Positions 1-7,796 are shown, counted from the first letter of the stretch. The stretch is DNA of 64,000 nucleotides from RYN-230 sp963718305 (GCA_963718305.1 CAVQZG010000010.1:1-64000); one strand, 5' to 3'. Numbers and translations are program-made. Notes: generated by a model not told the origin, from the letters alone.

Positions 1-182
1 GTGGCCGACGGGGACTGGAAGCAGTACGCCCGGCCCACCTGGCGGACGGCGACCAGCGCTGCCCGGTTCGCCCGGGCCTATCGGGCCAGGTCCGCGGCTT
101 GCACCCCGGGCCCGGGAACAGCGGCCAGCACCCGCCGGTTGCCCGGTTACAGGCAGCCCGACACGGCAAGGGAGCGGACCGG

Positions 183-1031
183 ATGTCTCAGCAGGCGCGT
201 GACCACCTCGGACGGTTCGGCATCTGGCGGGGCGAGCGCCAGATCACGCCGGAACTGGCCGCGAGCATCGAGGATCTCGGGTTCGGCACCTTGTGGCTGG
301 GGTCCGCCACCGGAGACCTGGCCGCGGCCGAGGAGTTCCTTAGCGCGACGACCACCCTGATCGTGGCCACCGGCATCGTCAACATGTGGCAGTACCAGGC
401 CCGCGAGGTCGCCGCGGCGTTCCACCGGGTCGAAGAGCGCTTCCCGGGACGGTTCCTGCTGGGCGTGGGCGCGGGCCACCCTGAGGTGGTCCAGCAGTAC
501 GCCAGGCCCTACGACACGCTCGCCCGCTACGTCAACTCCCTGCTGGGCGACGGCGTCCCGGCCGGCAGCCTGGTCCTGGCCGCGCTCGGCCCGAAGGTGC
601 TGCGGCTGGCCGCCGAGCGTACCGCCGGCGCCCATCCCTACCTGGTGACTCCCGACTACACCGGGCAGGCCAGGAAGATCCTGGGCCCGGGACCGCTGCT
701 GGCGCCGGAACAGAAGGCGGTCCTCGGCACCGACCCCGTCCAGGCGCGCGCGATCGGCCGTTCCCGGGTGGAAAAGCCGTATCTGGGGCTGGCCAACTAC
801 ACCGCCAACCTGCGCCGCCTGGGCTGGACGGATGCCGACCTGAGCGGCGGCGGCAGCGACGCCCTGATCGACGCGCTGGTCGCGCACGGCAGCGCGGCCC
901 AGGTAGTGGCGCGCCTGACCGAGCACCTCGACGCCGGGGCCGACCATGTGAGCATCCAGCTGCTCACCGCGCCCGGGGCCGACCCGGCCGGCGGTTACCG
1001 GGAGCTAGCCCAGGCCATCGGGCTCCGCTGA
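183..1031 (+). CDS. F420-dependent LLM class oxidoreductase (TIGR03620-like)
   Basis: Luciferase-like monooxygenase fold protein of 282 aa, probably using coenzyme F420 for a redox reaction on an unknown substrate in the cytosol. The N-terminal part (LGRFGIWRG, then LGFGTLWLGSATGD), the block TLIVATGIVNMW and the block FPGRFLLGVGAGHPEV follow the order of the TIGR03620 subfamily. The ATG at 183 is preferred over an upstream in-frame start at 99 because a purine-rich AAGGGAG lies just before it and the family begins here. It ends convergently with the YjbR gene, overlapping it by 27 bases. The substrate cannot be inferred. Bases 1-182 upstream show no gene I can support. Confidence 0.82.
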   Translation: MSQQARDHLGRFGIWRGERQITPELAASIEDLGFGTLWLGSATGDLAAAEEFLSATTTLIVATGIVNMWQYQAREVAAAFHRVEERFPGRFLLGVGAGHPEVVQQYARPYDTLARYVNSLLGDGVPAGSLVLAALGPKVLRLAAERTAGAHPYLVTPDYTGQARKILGPGPLLAPEQKAVLGTDPVQARAIGRSRVEKPYLGLANYTANLRRLGWTDADLSGGGSDALIDALVAHGSAAQVVARLTEHLDAGADHVSIQLLTAPGADPAGGYRELAQAIGLR

Positions 1032-1394
1032 ACTCCCTGCCGGGCGGTCCTTCCTGGGCAGCTTGCTGAGCACCGCGCCGTAGGAGGCGTCCAGCGCCTC
1101 CAGGAGTTCGGCGTCCGGGATCACCCCGCCGATCCGCAGGCTGTTCCAGCCGAACCGCCCGATGTACGGCATGACCGACACGTCGCCCGGATAGCGCAGC
1201 AGCCATTCATCGGCCGCCTCTCTCGTCGCGCCGCATTTGAGCCCGATCGTGGCCGGCTGGCCGGACGGTGCCCCGGCGCCGAGGAAGGCAAATATCTTGC
1301 TCCCGACCTTGGCCACGACGTCGCCCTCCCAGGGTTCGTCTTCCCAGGCCCCGGGCTTGGCCAGGCACCGCGCAATCAGTTCATCCCTGGTCAT
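1005..1394 (-). CDS. MmcQ/YjbR family DNA-binding-fold protein
   Basis: Small 129 aa protein of the MmcQ/YjbR (CyaY-like fold) family. Features seen are the N-terminal LIARCLAKPGAWEDEPWEGD, the core VAKVGSKIFAFLG, a GLKCG segment and the C-terminal WNSLRIGGVIPDAELLEALDASY, all in family order. Its biochemical role is unknown; the family has been proposed to bind DNA because of its fold. Its ATG overlaps the stop codon of the upstream quinone reductase by four bases (1391-1394), so the two are almost certainly co-translated. The full family length is present. Confidence 0.85.
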   Translation of the reverse strand: MTRDELIARCLAKPGAWEDEPWEGDVVAKVGSKIFAFLGAGAPSGQPATIGLKCGATREAADEWLLRYPGDVSVMPYIGRFGWNSLRIGGVIPDAELLEALDASYGAVLSKLPRKDRPAGSSAEPDGLG

Positions 1395-2362
1395 GGGAAG
1401 ACCAGGACCTTCCCGCTTACGCCCTGCTCCACGGCCTCCTGCGCCGCGACGATCTCGTCCAGGGTGAACGTGTGCTCCGGCAGCCTGGTCAGCGCGCCCG
1501 CCTGCAGCGCGGTGCCGATATCGGCGACCCCCTGATCCCTGGCGGACTGGGGCATCGCGTAGAGCAGCATGAAGCGGAGCACGATATTGGCCGTCATGCA
1601 GGCCCGGACGGGCAGGACGGGGTCCTGAGGCTCAGCGGCGTAGCAGGCCACCACCGTGCCCGGCCGGGAGATGGCCAGGTCCAGCTGCAGGTTCGCGCCG
1701 AGCGCTACCTCGACGATCCGGTCGACCGGCCCGACCGCGGCGGTGATCTGGCTCGCGGCGTCGGGGTCGGTGTAGTTCACCACATGACCGGCTCCGGCCT
1801 GCCGGGCCAGCTCGGCCTTGGCCGGGCTGCTGGCGGTGGAGGCCAGCCGGGCGGCCCCGCCCCAGGCGGCGAACTCGAGGGAGAAATGACCGACCGCGCC
1901 CGCCCCGCCGGCTACCAGCACGGTGGCGTCCTTGACCGGCCCGTCCGCGAAGACCAGGTGGTGCGCGGTCAGGGCCGGTACGCCCAGGCTGGCCCCGAGT
2001 TCCAGGCCGGCGCCGTCCGGCAGCGGCACCGCGTGGTTTTCCGGGACCACGGTCCACTCGGCGGCGGTTCCCCAGCGGCGCCCGGCGGCGGCGAGATACA
2101 CCCAGACCCGCTGGCCGATCCGGTCCGCCGGCCCGCCCGGGCCGACCGCGTCGATCACCCCGGCGCCGTCCTGATGCGGGATCTGGAATCCATCGATGGG
2201 CCGCGGGGTCGTCCCGCCACGGCTCTTGACGTCGGTGGGGTTGATCCCCGATACGTGGACCCGGACCCGGACCTCGCCCGGACCTGGTTCCGGCCGCTCG
2301 ATATCCACCACCCGCAGCACCTCGGCCGCCGGGCCGCTGCGGTCATAGACAGCCGCTTTCAC
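1391..2362 (-). CDS. NADP-dependent quinone oxidoreductase-like MDR protein
   Basis: Medium-chain dehydrogenase/reductase of 323 aa, related to NADPH:quinone reductase. The GroES-like N-terminal half contains GEVRVRVHVSGINPTDVK and a Rossmann nucleotide-binding loop GGAGAVGHFSLEF follows near residue 150. The Cys/His set expected for a structural or catalytic zinc is not apparent, which fits the zinc-free quinone reductase branch. It is the first gene of a two-gene operon with the YjbR protein (four-base overlap). Substrate is unknown; enone or quinone reduction is the family-based expectation. Confidence 0.85.
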   Translation of the reverse strand: MKAAVYDRSGPAAEVLRVVDIERPEPGPGEVRVRVHVSGINPTDVKSRGGTTPRPIDGFQIPHQDGAGVIDAVGPGGPADRIGQRVWVYLAAAGRRWGTAAEWTVVPENHAVPLPDGAGLELGASLGVPALTAHHLVFADGPVKDATVLVAGGAGAVGHFSLEFAAWGGAARLASTASSPAKAELARQAGAGHVVNYTDPDAASQITAAVGPVDRIVEVALGANLQLDLAISRPGTVVACYAAEPQDPVLPVRACMTANIVLRFMLLYAMPQSARDQGVADIGTALQAGALTRLPEHTFTLDEIVAAQEAVEQGVSGKVLVFP

Positions 2363-2445
2363 CGTGCACCCCTCACTCCCGCCGCCGCGCTCTGACGACG
2401 CTCATACGGTAATCGCCCTACCATCGCCGCCGCGGGCCAAACGCA

Positions 2446-2481
2446 GCGCGGGCGGGGACGCGATCGCGTCCCCGCCCGCGC
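2446..2481. terminator. 36-bp perfect palindrome, likely terminator of yceI
   Basis: The 18 bases 2446-2463 are the exact reverse complement of 2464-2481, giving an uninterrupted 36-bp palindrome in the 175-bp gap between the quinone reductase start and the yceI stop. There is no T tract. Position downstream of yceI suggests transcription termination or mRNA 3' end protection. Confidence 0.6.
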
Positions 2482-2537
2482 GGGTCGTTCAGTCACGGCG
2501 AGCCCGGCCGGGCCGGCGCCGCCGTGCGCCGCGGTCC

Positions 2538-3101
2538 TCAGGCCTTGAGGACCGCCTCGATCTCGAGCTGGATGCCGATCTTGTCGCTCACGACCACGCC
2601 GCCGGTCTCCATCGGGGCGCTGAAGTTCACGCCGAAGTCGCGGCGGTTGATCTCCGTGGTAGCGGTGAAGCCGGCCCGCGTGCCGCCGAAGGGGTCCGGG
2701 CCGAAGCCGTTCAGCTCCAGGGTCAGCGGGACCGCCTGGGTGTGGTCCTTGAGGCTGAGCTCCCCGTCCAGGATGTAGTGGTCGCCCTCAGCCCGCAGGC
2801 CGGTGGACCGGTAGGTCATCGTCGTGTACTTGTCGACCTCGAAGAAGTCGGCGGACCGGATGTGCTGGTCACGCTGCTCATTGCCGGTGTTGATCGAGGT
2901 CAGGTCGATGGTGGCGGTGACCGACGAGTCCAGCAGCTTCTCGCCCGTGACGAGCTCGCCGGAGAAGGTCGTGAACCGGCCGCGGACCTTACTGACCATC
3001 ATGTGCCGTGCGGTGAAGCCGACCTCGGAGTGGACCGGGTCGATCTCCCACGTGCCGGCGACGTAACCCGGGATGGCGCCTGCTTCGGTGCTAGCCGTCA
3101 T
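2538..3101 (-). CDS. YceI family lipocalin-like protein
   Basis: YceI-domain protein of 187 aa, a lipocalin-like beta barrel that binds isoprenoid-type lipids. The family opening IPGYVAGTWEIDPVHSEVGFTARHM, then the KVRGRFTTFSGEL strand and the RDQHIRSADFFEVDKYPTM-like block (here VDKYTTM), are present. No signal peptide is visible, so the protein looks cytosolic, as many actinobacterial YceI proteins do. A clear AGGAG ribosome site precedes the ATG at 3101. It is transcribed divergently from a MarR regulator and its putative -10 box overlaps a palindrome, suggesting MarR control. Confidence 0.92.
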   Translation of the reverse strand: MTASTEAGAIPGYVAGTWEIDPVHSEVGFTARHMMVSKVRGRFTTFSGELVTGEKLLDSSVTATIDLTSINTGNEQRDQHIRSADFFEVDKYTTMTYRSTGLRAEGDHYILDGELSLKDHTQAVPLTLELNGFGPDPFGGTRAGFTATTEINRRDFGVNFSAPMETGGVVVSDKIGIQLEIEAVLKA

Positions 3102-3144
3102 GGGGAATACTCCTGTCGTTCATAGTGGCGTGGTTCATATTTGA

Positions 3145-3159
3145 ATACTCAACGAGTAT
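3145..3159. promoter_or_regulatory. Palindromic operator candidate between yceI and marR
   Basis: The sequence ATACTC-AAC-GAGTAT is a perfect 6+6 inverted repeat with a 3-base spacer. It covers the putative -10 of the minus-strand yceI promoter (TTGACA at 3182-3177, 16 bases, GATACT at 3160-3155). Size and placement are those expected for a MarR operator. Binding is inferred. Confidence 0.6.
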
Positions 3160-3175
3160 CACGCCTACTCTAGCG

Positions 3176-3206
3176 TTGTCAAGCGTTCAACTATTCCGGG
3201 TATGCT
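3176..3206 (+). promoter_or_regulatory. marR promoter giving a leaderless transcript
   Basis: A -35-like TTGTCA (3176-3181) and a -10-like TATGCT (3201-3206) are separated by 19 bases. The -10 ends six bases before the marR ATG at 3213, so the predicted transcript starts at the start codon itself. The -35 overlaps the divergent yceI -35 on the other strand. Confidence 0.5.
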
Positions 3207-3212
3207 AGGTCC

Positions 3213-3815
3213 ATGAACGATCCTGGACCGCGCTGGCTGAGCGCCGGCGAGCAGCACACATGGCGGGACGCCATCGAGGCCTGGCAGTGGCTGCTGGCGG
3301 CGGTCAACGCCCAGCTGCAACGAGATTCCGGGATGCCGCTCGCGTACTACGAGATCCTGGTCCGGCTGTCTGAGGCGCCCGACCACTCACTGCGCATGAC
3401 CCAGCTCGCCGAGGCCTCCTCGTCCAGCAAGAGCCGCGTGTCGCACGCCGTGGCCCGGCTGGAGGAGCGCGGCTGGGTCCGCCGGGAAGATTGCCCGACC
3501 GACCGCCGGGGGCAGGTCGCCATGCTCACCGACCAGGGCTTCGCCGCGCTCAGCGCGGCCGCGCCCGGCCATGTCGAGCAGGTCCGCAAGGTCCTGTTCG
3601 ACATGCTGACCTCCGAGCAGCTCCAGCAGCTGGACGGGATCAGCGCCGCGATCCTGGCCAAGGCGGCCAGCACCCCGGCGGACGCGGAGGGCTGTCCCGC
3701 CGCGTTATCCGCTGGGGTCCTCACTACACTCGGCCCCTATGGAGAAGCGCATTCTGGGCAGGACGGGCAGGGCAGTCTCGGTCATCGGCCTGGGCACCTG
3801 GCAGCTGGGAGCTGA
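3213..3815 (+). CDS. MarR family transcriptional regulator with C-terminal overlap extension
   Basis: Winged-helix MarR regulator. The wHTH lies around residues 58-110: LRMTQLAEASSSSKSRVSHA forms the recognition region and LEERGWVRREDCPTDRRGQ the wing. The family core ends near residue 155. The frame then runs on without a stop for about 45 residues, overlapping the first 77 bases of the downstream aldo-keto reductase in another frame. No stop codon occurs in any frame between 3661 and 3739, so the extension is real as the sequence stands. No Shine-Dalgarno is seen and a -10 box sits six bases before the ATG, implying leaderless translation. Likely ligand-responsive repressor of yceI and itself; the ligand is unknown. 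Confidence 0.85.
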   Translation: MNDPGPRWLSAGEQHTWRDAIEAWQWLLAAVNAQLQRDSGMPLAYYEILVRLSEAPDHSLRMTQLAEASSSSKSRVSHAVARLEERGWVRREDCPTDRRGQVAMLTDQGFAALSAAAPGHVEQVRKVLFDMLTSEQLQQLDGISAAILAKAASTPADAEGCPAALSAGVLTTLGPYGEAHSGQDGQGSLGHRPGHLAAGS

Positions 3816-4722
3816 CTGGGGCGACGTGGCTGAGAAGGATGCGCTGGCCGTGCTCGAGGCGGCCGCCGCGACCGGGACCACGTTCCTGGACACCGCCGAC
3901 GTGTATGGCGACGGGCGCAGCGAGCAGATCATCGGCCAGTTCCTGGCGGCCAACCCGGGGGCGGAGTTCACCGTGGCCACCAAGATGGGCCGCCGGGTGG
4001 CGCAGGAGCCCGAGTTCTACACCCTGGACAACTTCCGCGCGTGGACCGACCGGTCCCGGGCCAACCTGGGCACCGACCGGCTCGACCTGGTGCAGCTGCA
4101 CTGCCCGCCGACACCGGTCTTCTCGTCCGACGCGGTCTACGACGCGCTCGACACGCTGGTCGCCGAGCAGCGCATCGCCGCCTACGGGGTGAGCGTCGAG
4201 ACCTGCGCGCAAGCGCTGGCCGCGATCGCCCGGCCGGGCACCGCCACCGTGCAGATCATCCTCAACGCGTTCCGGCGCAAGCCCCTCGACGAGGTGCTGC
4301 CCGCGGCCCACGCCGCGGGGGTGGGCATCATCGCCCGCGTCCCGCTCGCCTCGGGCCTGCTGTCCGGCCGGTACACCCATGAGACGTCCTTCGCCCCCGA
4401 CGACCACCGCACCTTCAACCGGCACGGTGAGGCCTTCGACGCCGGGGAGACCTTCTCCGGCGTGGACTTCGACACCGGCGTGGACGCCGCCCGGGAATTC
4501 GCCGCCCTGGCCCCGGCCGGCGCCACCCCGGCCCAGGCCGCCCTGCGCTGGGTGATCCAGCAGCCGGGGGTCTCGACCGTGATCCCGGGGGCGCGCAACG
4601 CCGCGCAGGCGGAGCAGAATGCGGCCGCGGCCGCGCTGCCGCCGTTCAGCGACGCGGATCTCGCGGCCATCGCGGACCTGTACGACCGGCGCATCCGGGC
4701 CCAGGTCCACGACCGCTGGTAG
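3739..4722 (+). CDS. Aldo/keto reductase
   Basis: NADPH-dependent aldo/keto reductase of 327 aa, (beta/alpha)8 barrel. The expected catalytic tetrad is visible: Asp51 and Tyr56 in FLDTADVYG, Lys82 in VATKMG and His121 in DLVQLHCPP. The start MEKRILGRTGRAVSVIGLG is typical of the family, so the overlap with the end of marR is genuine. It is probably co-transcribed with marR, hinting at detoxification of a reactive carbonyl. The physiological substrate is not predictable. A GC-rich hairpin that begins a dispersed repeat follows 11 bases after its stop. Confidence 0.9.
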   Translation: MEKRILGRTGRAVSVIGLGTWQLGADWGDVAEKDALAVLEAAAATGTTFLDTADVYGDGRSEQIIGQFLAANPGAEFTVATKMGRRVAQEPEFYTLDNFRAWTDRSRANLGTDRLDLVQLHCPPTPVFSSDAVYDALDTLVAEQRIAAYGVSVETCAQALAAIARPGTATVQIILNAFRRKPLDEVLPAAHAAGVGIIARVPLASGLLSGRYTHETSFAPDDHRTFNRHGEAFDAGETFSGVDFDTGVDAAREFAALAPAGATPAQAALRWVIQQPGVSTVIPGARNAAQAEQNAAAAALPPFSDADLAAIADLYDRRIRAQVHDRW

Positions 4723-4732
4723 TGCTCTGTTA

Positions 4733-4855
4733 GCCCGGGGGCCGACCCCCGGACCCCACTTGCCCGCTCTGCAGGCACGTCGTCTGCGGCAGCTGCCGGG
4801 TGAGTCGCCGGCTCGGAGAGAACACGCCTCCGGCGCGCCTCCCCTCGCGGCGAGT
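4733..4855 (+). repeat. Dispersed ~125-bp repeat, copy A (3' of aldo/keto reductase)
   Basis: This gap between the convergent aldo/keto reductase and PaiB genes is filled by a sequence that recurs in reverse orientation at 37132-37260. Shared blocks in order include CTTGCCCGCTC, GGCACGTCGTCTGC, GCTGCCGGGT, AGTCGCCGG and GCGCCTCCCCTCG. It opens with a hairpin (CCGGGGG at 4735-4741, CCCCCGG at 4746-4752). The element begins just after the stop codon, sense to the upstream gene. Confidence 0.75.
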
Positions 4856-4856
4856 C

Positions 4857-5507
4857 TCAGCCCGGGGGCGTCATCAGGGCGGCGATCGCGGCCGGGCCCG
4901 GGCCGGGCTCGGCGCCCAGCGCCTCGGTCACCGCGGCCTGGTCCTCGGCGCTGCGGTTCTGGCTGAGCTTGTGCTTGGCCTCCACCGTGGCGATGGCCAG
5001 CTCCACCCCCACGATCCCCCGGAGCTGGCCGTTGATGTAGTCCGGCGGCGCATCGGCCACGGACCAGGGCGCGGGCCGCCCGGCCTCGTGCCGCTCGGTC
5101 AGCTGGGTCACCACGTCGCGCAGCCACTCCGGGTCACGGTGCACGGTCAGCGGCCCGGTGAAGTGAACCGCGACGTAATTCCAGGTGGGCACCACCCGCC
5201 CGTGCCGGGCCGTGCTCGGGTACCAGGACGGGGAGACGTAAGCCTGCGGGCCGTGCACGATCGCCAGCGCGCTGGACCCGGGGGCCACCGATTCCCACTG
5301 CGGATTGGCCAGGGCGAGATGGCCGAGCAGGCGGCCATGCTCGCCCGTCTCGCGGTCCCAGATGATCGGGATGAGGCTGGCGACGGGCTTGACCCCGTCG
5401 AACGTGATCAGGTCCGCCGCGGCGACGGCCGCCACGAACGCGGCGACGTCTGCTGTCTGAGGCGCGGTGAAGTGGGCAGGGAGATACACGCCTACGAGAG
5501 TACGCAT
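4857..5507 (-). CDS. PaiB-like FMN-binding negative transcriptional regulator
   Basis: 216 aa member of the PaiB family (FMN-binding split barrel). The start MRTLVGVYLPAHF is the family N terminus, so the ATG at 5507 is chosen over an upstream start at 5633. Diagnostic blocks are LGHLALANPQWES, LAIVHGPQAYVSPSWY, VVPTWNYVAVHFTGPLTVH and the C-terminal QLRGIVGVELAIATVEAKHKLSQNR. In Bacillus PaiB represses sporulation and protease genes; here the function is only inferred. It is divergent from the VOC protein gene. Confidence 0.9.
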   Translation of the reverse strand: MRTLVGVYLPAHFTAPQTADVAAFVAAVAAADLITFDGVKPVASLIPIIWDRETGEHGRLLGHLALANPQWESVAPGSSALAIVHGPQAYVSPSWYPSTARHGRVVPTWNYVAVHFTGPLTVHRDPEWLRDVVTQLTERHEAGRPAPWSVADAPPDYINGQLRGIVGVELAIATVEAKHKLSQNRSAEDQAAVTEALGAEPGPGPAAIAALMTPPG

Positions 5508-5648
5508 CGGGGCGGCCAGCCGGGCCAGGCCGCCAGCCCCGCCGCGCCGGCGGGGCCGGAGGACCGGCCAGCCCGAAGGACCGGTGAGTCCGGCGCGGCT
5601 GCCACGTCCAAGGTAGTGAGACAGCCCGAACATCGCGAAGGAGCGACC

Positions 5649-6443
5649 ATGCCTACACGAGACACCCCTCCGGCCGGCGCACCCTGCTGGGTCAACCTGC
5701 TGACCTCCGACGCCGAACGCAGCCGCGACTTCTACGGCCAGGTGTTCGGCTGGACCTCAACCGAGCCCCAGGAGCAGTTCGGCGGCTACTTCAACTTTTC
5801 CAAGGACGGCGTCCTGGTCGCGGGCGGCATGCCCAAGCAGCCCGGCATGGAGGCGCAGGAGACGTGGACGGTCTACCTGGCCACCGATGATGCCCAGAAG
5901 ACGCTCGAGGCCGCCACCGCGCACGGCGGCCAGATCATGATGCCCGCCATGGCGGTGGCCGACCTCGGCACGATGGCGATGGTCGCCGACGCGGACGGGG
6001 CCGCGATCGGCCTATGGCAGCCGGGCCTGCACAAAGGCTTCGGAGTGTTCGGCGAGACGGGGACCCCCGCCTGGTTCGAGGTGTACACCCGGGACTACGC
6101 GGCCACTATCGCCTTCTACCAGGACGTGTTCGGCTGGGACACGCAGAGCGTGGGCGACACGGACGAGTTCCGGTACACGATCATGAAGCACGGCGAGGAG
6201 CAGCTGGCCGGGATCATGGACGCGTCCGGGTTCCTGCCGCAGGGCGTACCGGCCAACTGGGCGGTCTACTTCGGAACCGACGACGCCGACGCCACCCTGG
6301 CCACGATCACCCGCCTGGGGGGCTCGGTCATCAGGCCCGCGGAGGACACGCCCTATGGCCGGCTCGCCGAGGCGGCCGACCCGACCGGCGTCCACTTCAA
6401 GATCGTCGCCCCGAACGCGGCCATGCCCGCGCGGGAGTCCTGA
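5649..6443 (+). CDS. Tandem VOC (glyoxalase-fold) family protein
   Basis: 264 aa protein with two vicinal-oxygen-chelate domains. Domain one starts at WVNLLTSDAERSRDFYGQVFGW and domain two at WFEVYTRDYAATIAFYQDVFGW, each followed by a ggmM/agimD-type strand. Such proteins resemble bacterial hydroxylase-like glyoxalase/bleomycin-resistance enzymes, but the metal ligands and substrate cannot be assigned by eye. A strong AAGGAG precedes the ATG at 5649. Just past the stop a near-duplicate of the stop region (GCGGGAGKCCTGAGCC, twice, around 6431-6470) is seen, a small local duplication. Confidence 0.88.
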   Translation: MPTRDTPPAGAPCWVNLLTSDAERSRDFYGQVFGWTSTEPQEQFGGYFNFSKDGVLVAGGMPKQPGMEAQETWTVYLATDDAQKTLEAATAHGGQIMMPAMAVADLGTMAMVADADGAAIGLWQPGLHKGFGVFGETGTPAWFEVYTRDYAATIAFYQDVFGWDTQSVGDTDEFRYTIMKHGEEQLAGIMDASGFLPQGVPANWAVYFGTDDADATLATITRLGGSVIRPAEDTPYGRLAEAADPTGVHFKIVAPNAAMPARES

Positions 6444-6726
6444 GCCAGCAGAAGCGGGAGGCCTGAGCCGGCGGGATAGGCCGCCCCGCCACAGCGGGGA
6501 TCGGCGCCACAGGGGCGGCGCCAATCTCCGCCGTCACCGTGCGCCGCCGCGTGCGTCATAGATGCCCCCACCCTGGTGTGTTTGCCATCAAAGGCCCCAG
6601 TCACGTTGCTAAATTGGCTCCGGTGGCCTGGGTTCGCTAGGGGGACGCACGAGGATTGGGGACACCGCCATGTCACGCACACGCTCGTCTCGAATGAGCC
6701 TGCCCGGAATCAGCCGGTGAGCTGCC

Positions 6727-7470
6727 GTGGCTAGCGGACCTGACCAGCCGCCCGCTGGCCCGTCCCGGCTGGCGGGCAGCCTGGCGCGGCACCGCTGGGT
6801 CACCGCCGCGGGCATGACCGCCACCATCGCCGCGGTGGCCGGGGGCGGCCTGGCCCTGGCCCTGCACGACAGCTCCGCGGGGCCGCCCAAGGAGTGCGGT
6901 CTGGTGCCCTGCGCGGCAGCGCTGCCCGCGTCGGTGCAGACCAGCGGGGACGGGTCAGCCAGCGCGCCCGCCACGGCCGCTCCCACGGCCGCCCAGCGCG
7001 CGCCCGCGCCGTCCTCGCCGGCTCCCTCCCCCGCCTCTCCCGCACCGTCAGCGGCGGCTCCCGGGGCGGCGGCCCCGGAGGCGGCGGCCCCGCCGGATCA
7101 GCCCGCCCCCGCCGGACGGGTCTTCGTACCGGACCCCCGCTCCTCCTGTACGACGGTGATCGCCTTCATCGCCGGGGACAGCCTCAGCCCGGTCCGGTGC
7201 AGGTTCACTGATCCCGCCCGCCACCAGCGCGGCCCGGACGGGTCAGGTCACCCCGGCTACGGGGCCGCCCGTCAGGACACCCGCCGCGCAGGTGGCCAGC
7301 CAGGGTCCGGCCAGGGTGGCCGCGACGACTGGCTGAGTGGCTGGCTCAGCCAGGGCTGGTCCCGCGGCGGCTGGTCTGGTGGTAGCTGGTCCGGTGGCGG
7401 CTGGTCTGGTGGTAGCTGGTCCGGTGGCGGCTGGTCCGGGCAGCACGGCGGCTGGCCTGGCGGCCGGTGA
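6727..7470 (+). CDS. Putative membrane-anchored protein with Gly/Ser/Trp repeats
   Basis: Unrecognised 247 aa protein. A cytosolic Arg-containing N terminus is followed by one hydrophobic segment (about residues 28-48, AAGMTATIAAVAGGGLALAL), so it is probably anchored outward or secreted. Next come a CGLVPC pair, a long Ala/Pro/Ser linker (about 65-125) and a short segment with SSCTTVIAFIAG and VRCRF that may form a disulphide. The C terminus has repeated W-S-G-G units encoded by a 30-bp DNA tandem repeat (7366-7440). The start is GTG. Bases 6444-6726 upstream hold no supported gene. Function unknown; cell-surface location is inferred. Confidence 0.55.
   Translation: MASGPDQPPAGPSRLAGSLARHRWVTAAGMTATIAAVAGGGLALALHDSSAGPPKECGLVPCAAALPASVQTSGDGSASAPATAAPTAAQRAPAPSSPAPSPASPAPSAAAPGAAAPEAAAPPDQPAPAGRVFVPDPRSSCTTVIAFIAGDSLSPVRCRFTDPARHQRGPDGSGHPGYGAARQDTRRAGGQPGSGQGGRDDWLSGWLSQGWSRGGWSGGSWSGGGWSGGSWSGGGWSGQHGGWPGGR
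7366..7440 (+). repeat. 30-bp perfect tandem repeat, 2.5 copies
   Basis: Two identical 30-bp units (7366-7395, 7396-7425) and half a third unit encode the GWSGGSWSG motif series of the preceding protein. The identity at DNA level, including synonymous positions, points to recent slippage duplication. Confidence 0.85.
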
Positions 7471-7512
7471 CCGTGCCCCAGGCGCTCCACGACGCCCGGT
7501 AGGGTTCCTCCC

Positions 7513-7788
7513 ATGACTGACCGGGATGCCCTCGAAGCCCTCTCCTCCCAGGAACTTCACGACCGCGCCGTGCACCGGGCGGTGCGGCATCTGGATATCG
7601 GGTTCTTGTGGCAGCTGCTGCGCGAAATCCCGGAGGGCGAGGCGGTCGCCGGGCACGCCGACCAGACCGCGGCCGACGTCACCCAGCTGTCCGCAATGAT
7701 CGACGACGCCTTCGGCCACGAAAACGCTGACGTGGCGGACGCGCTGCGCCCGGTCTACCTGGACTACCTGGAAAAGCACGGCGGCTGA
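7513..7788 (+). CDS. Small conserved-looking protein of unknown function
   Basis: 91 aa acidic protein, predicted mostly helical (LEALSSQELHDRAVHRAVRHL, FLWQLLREIPEGEAVAGH, DVTQLSAMIDDAFGH, ADALRPVYLDYLEKHGG). No motif of known function is seen. Strong third-position GC bias and its tight fit before the convergent CtaG gene support it as real. A TAGGGT hexamer (7500-7505) ends seven bases before the ATG, compatible with a leaderless transcript. I do not recognise the family. Confidence 0.7.
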   Translation: MTDRDALEALSSQELHDRAVHRAVRHLDIGFLWQLLREIPEGEAVAGHADQTAADVTQLSAMIDDAFGHENADVADALRPVYLDYLEKHGG

Positions 7789-7796
7789 GCGCGAGG

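Noticed and set aside
1..360. Open frame at the left edge
   Set aside because: It overlaps the LLM oxidoreductase in a wrong frame and has Arg/Ala/Thr-rich shadow composition; no evidence for an upstream gene end.
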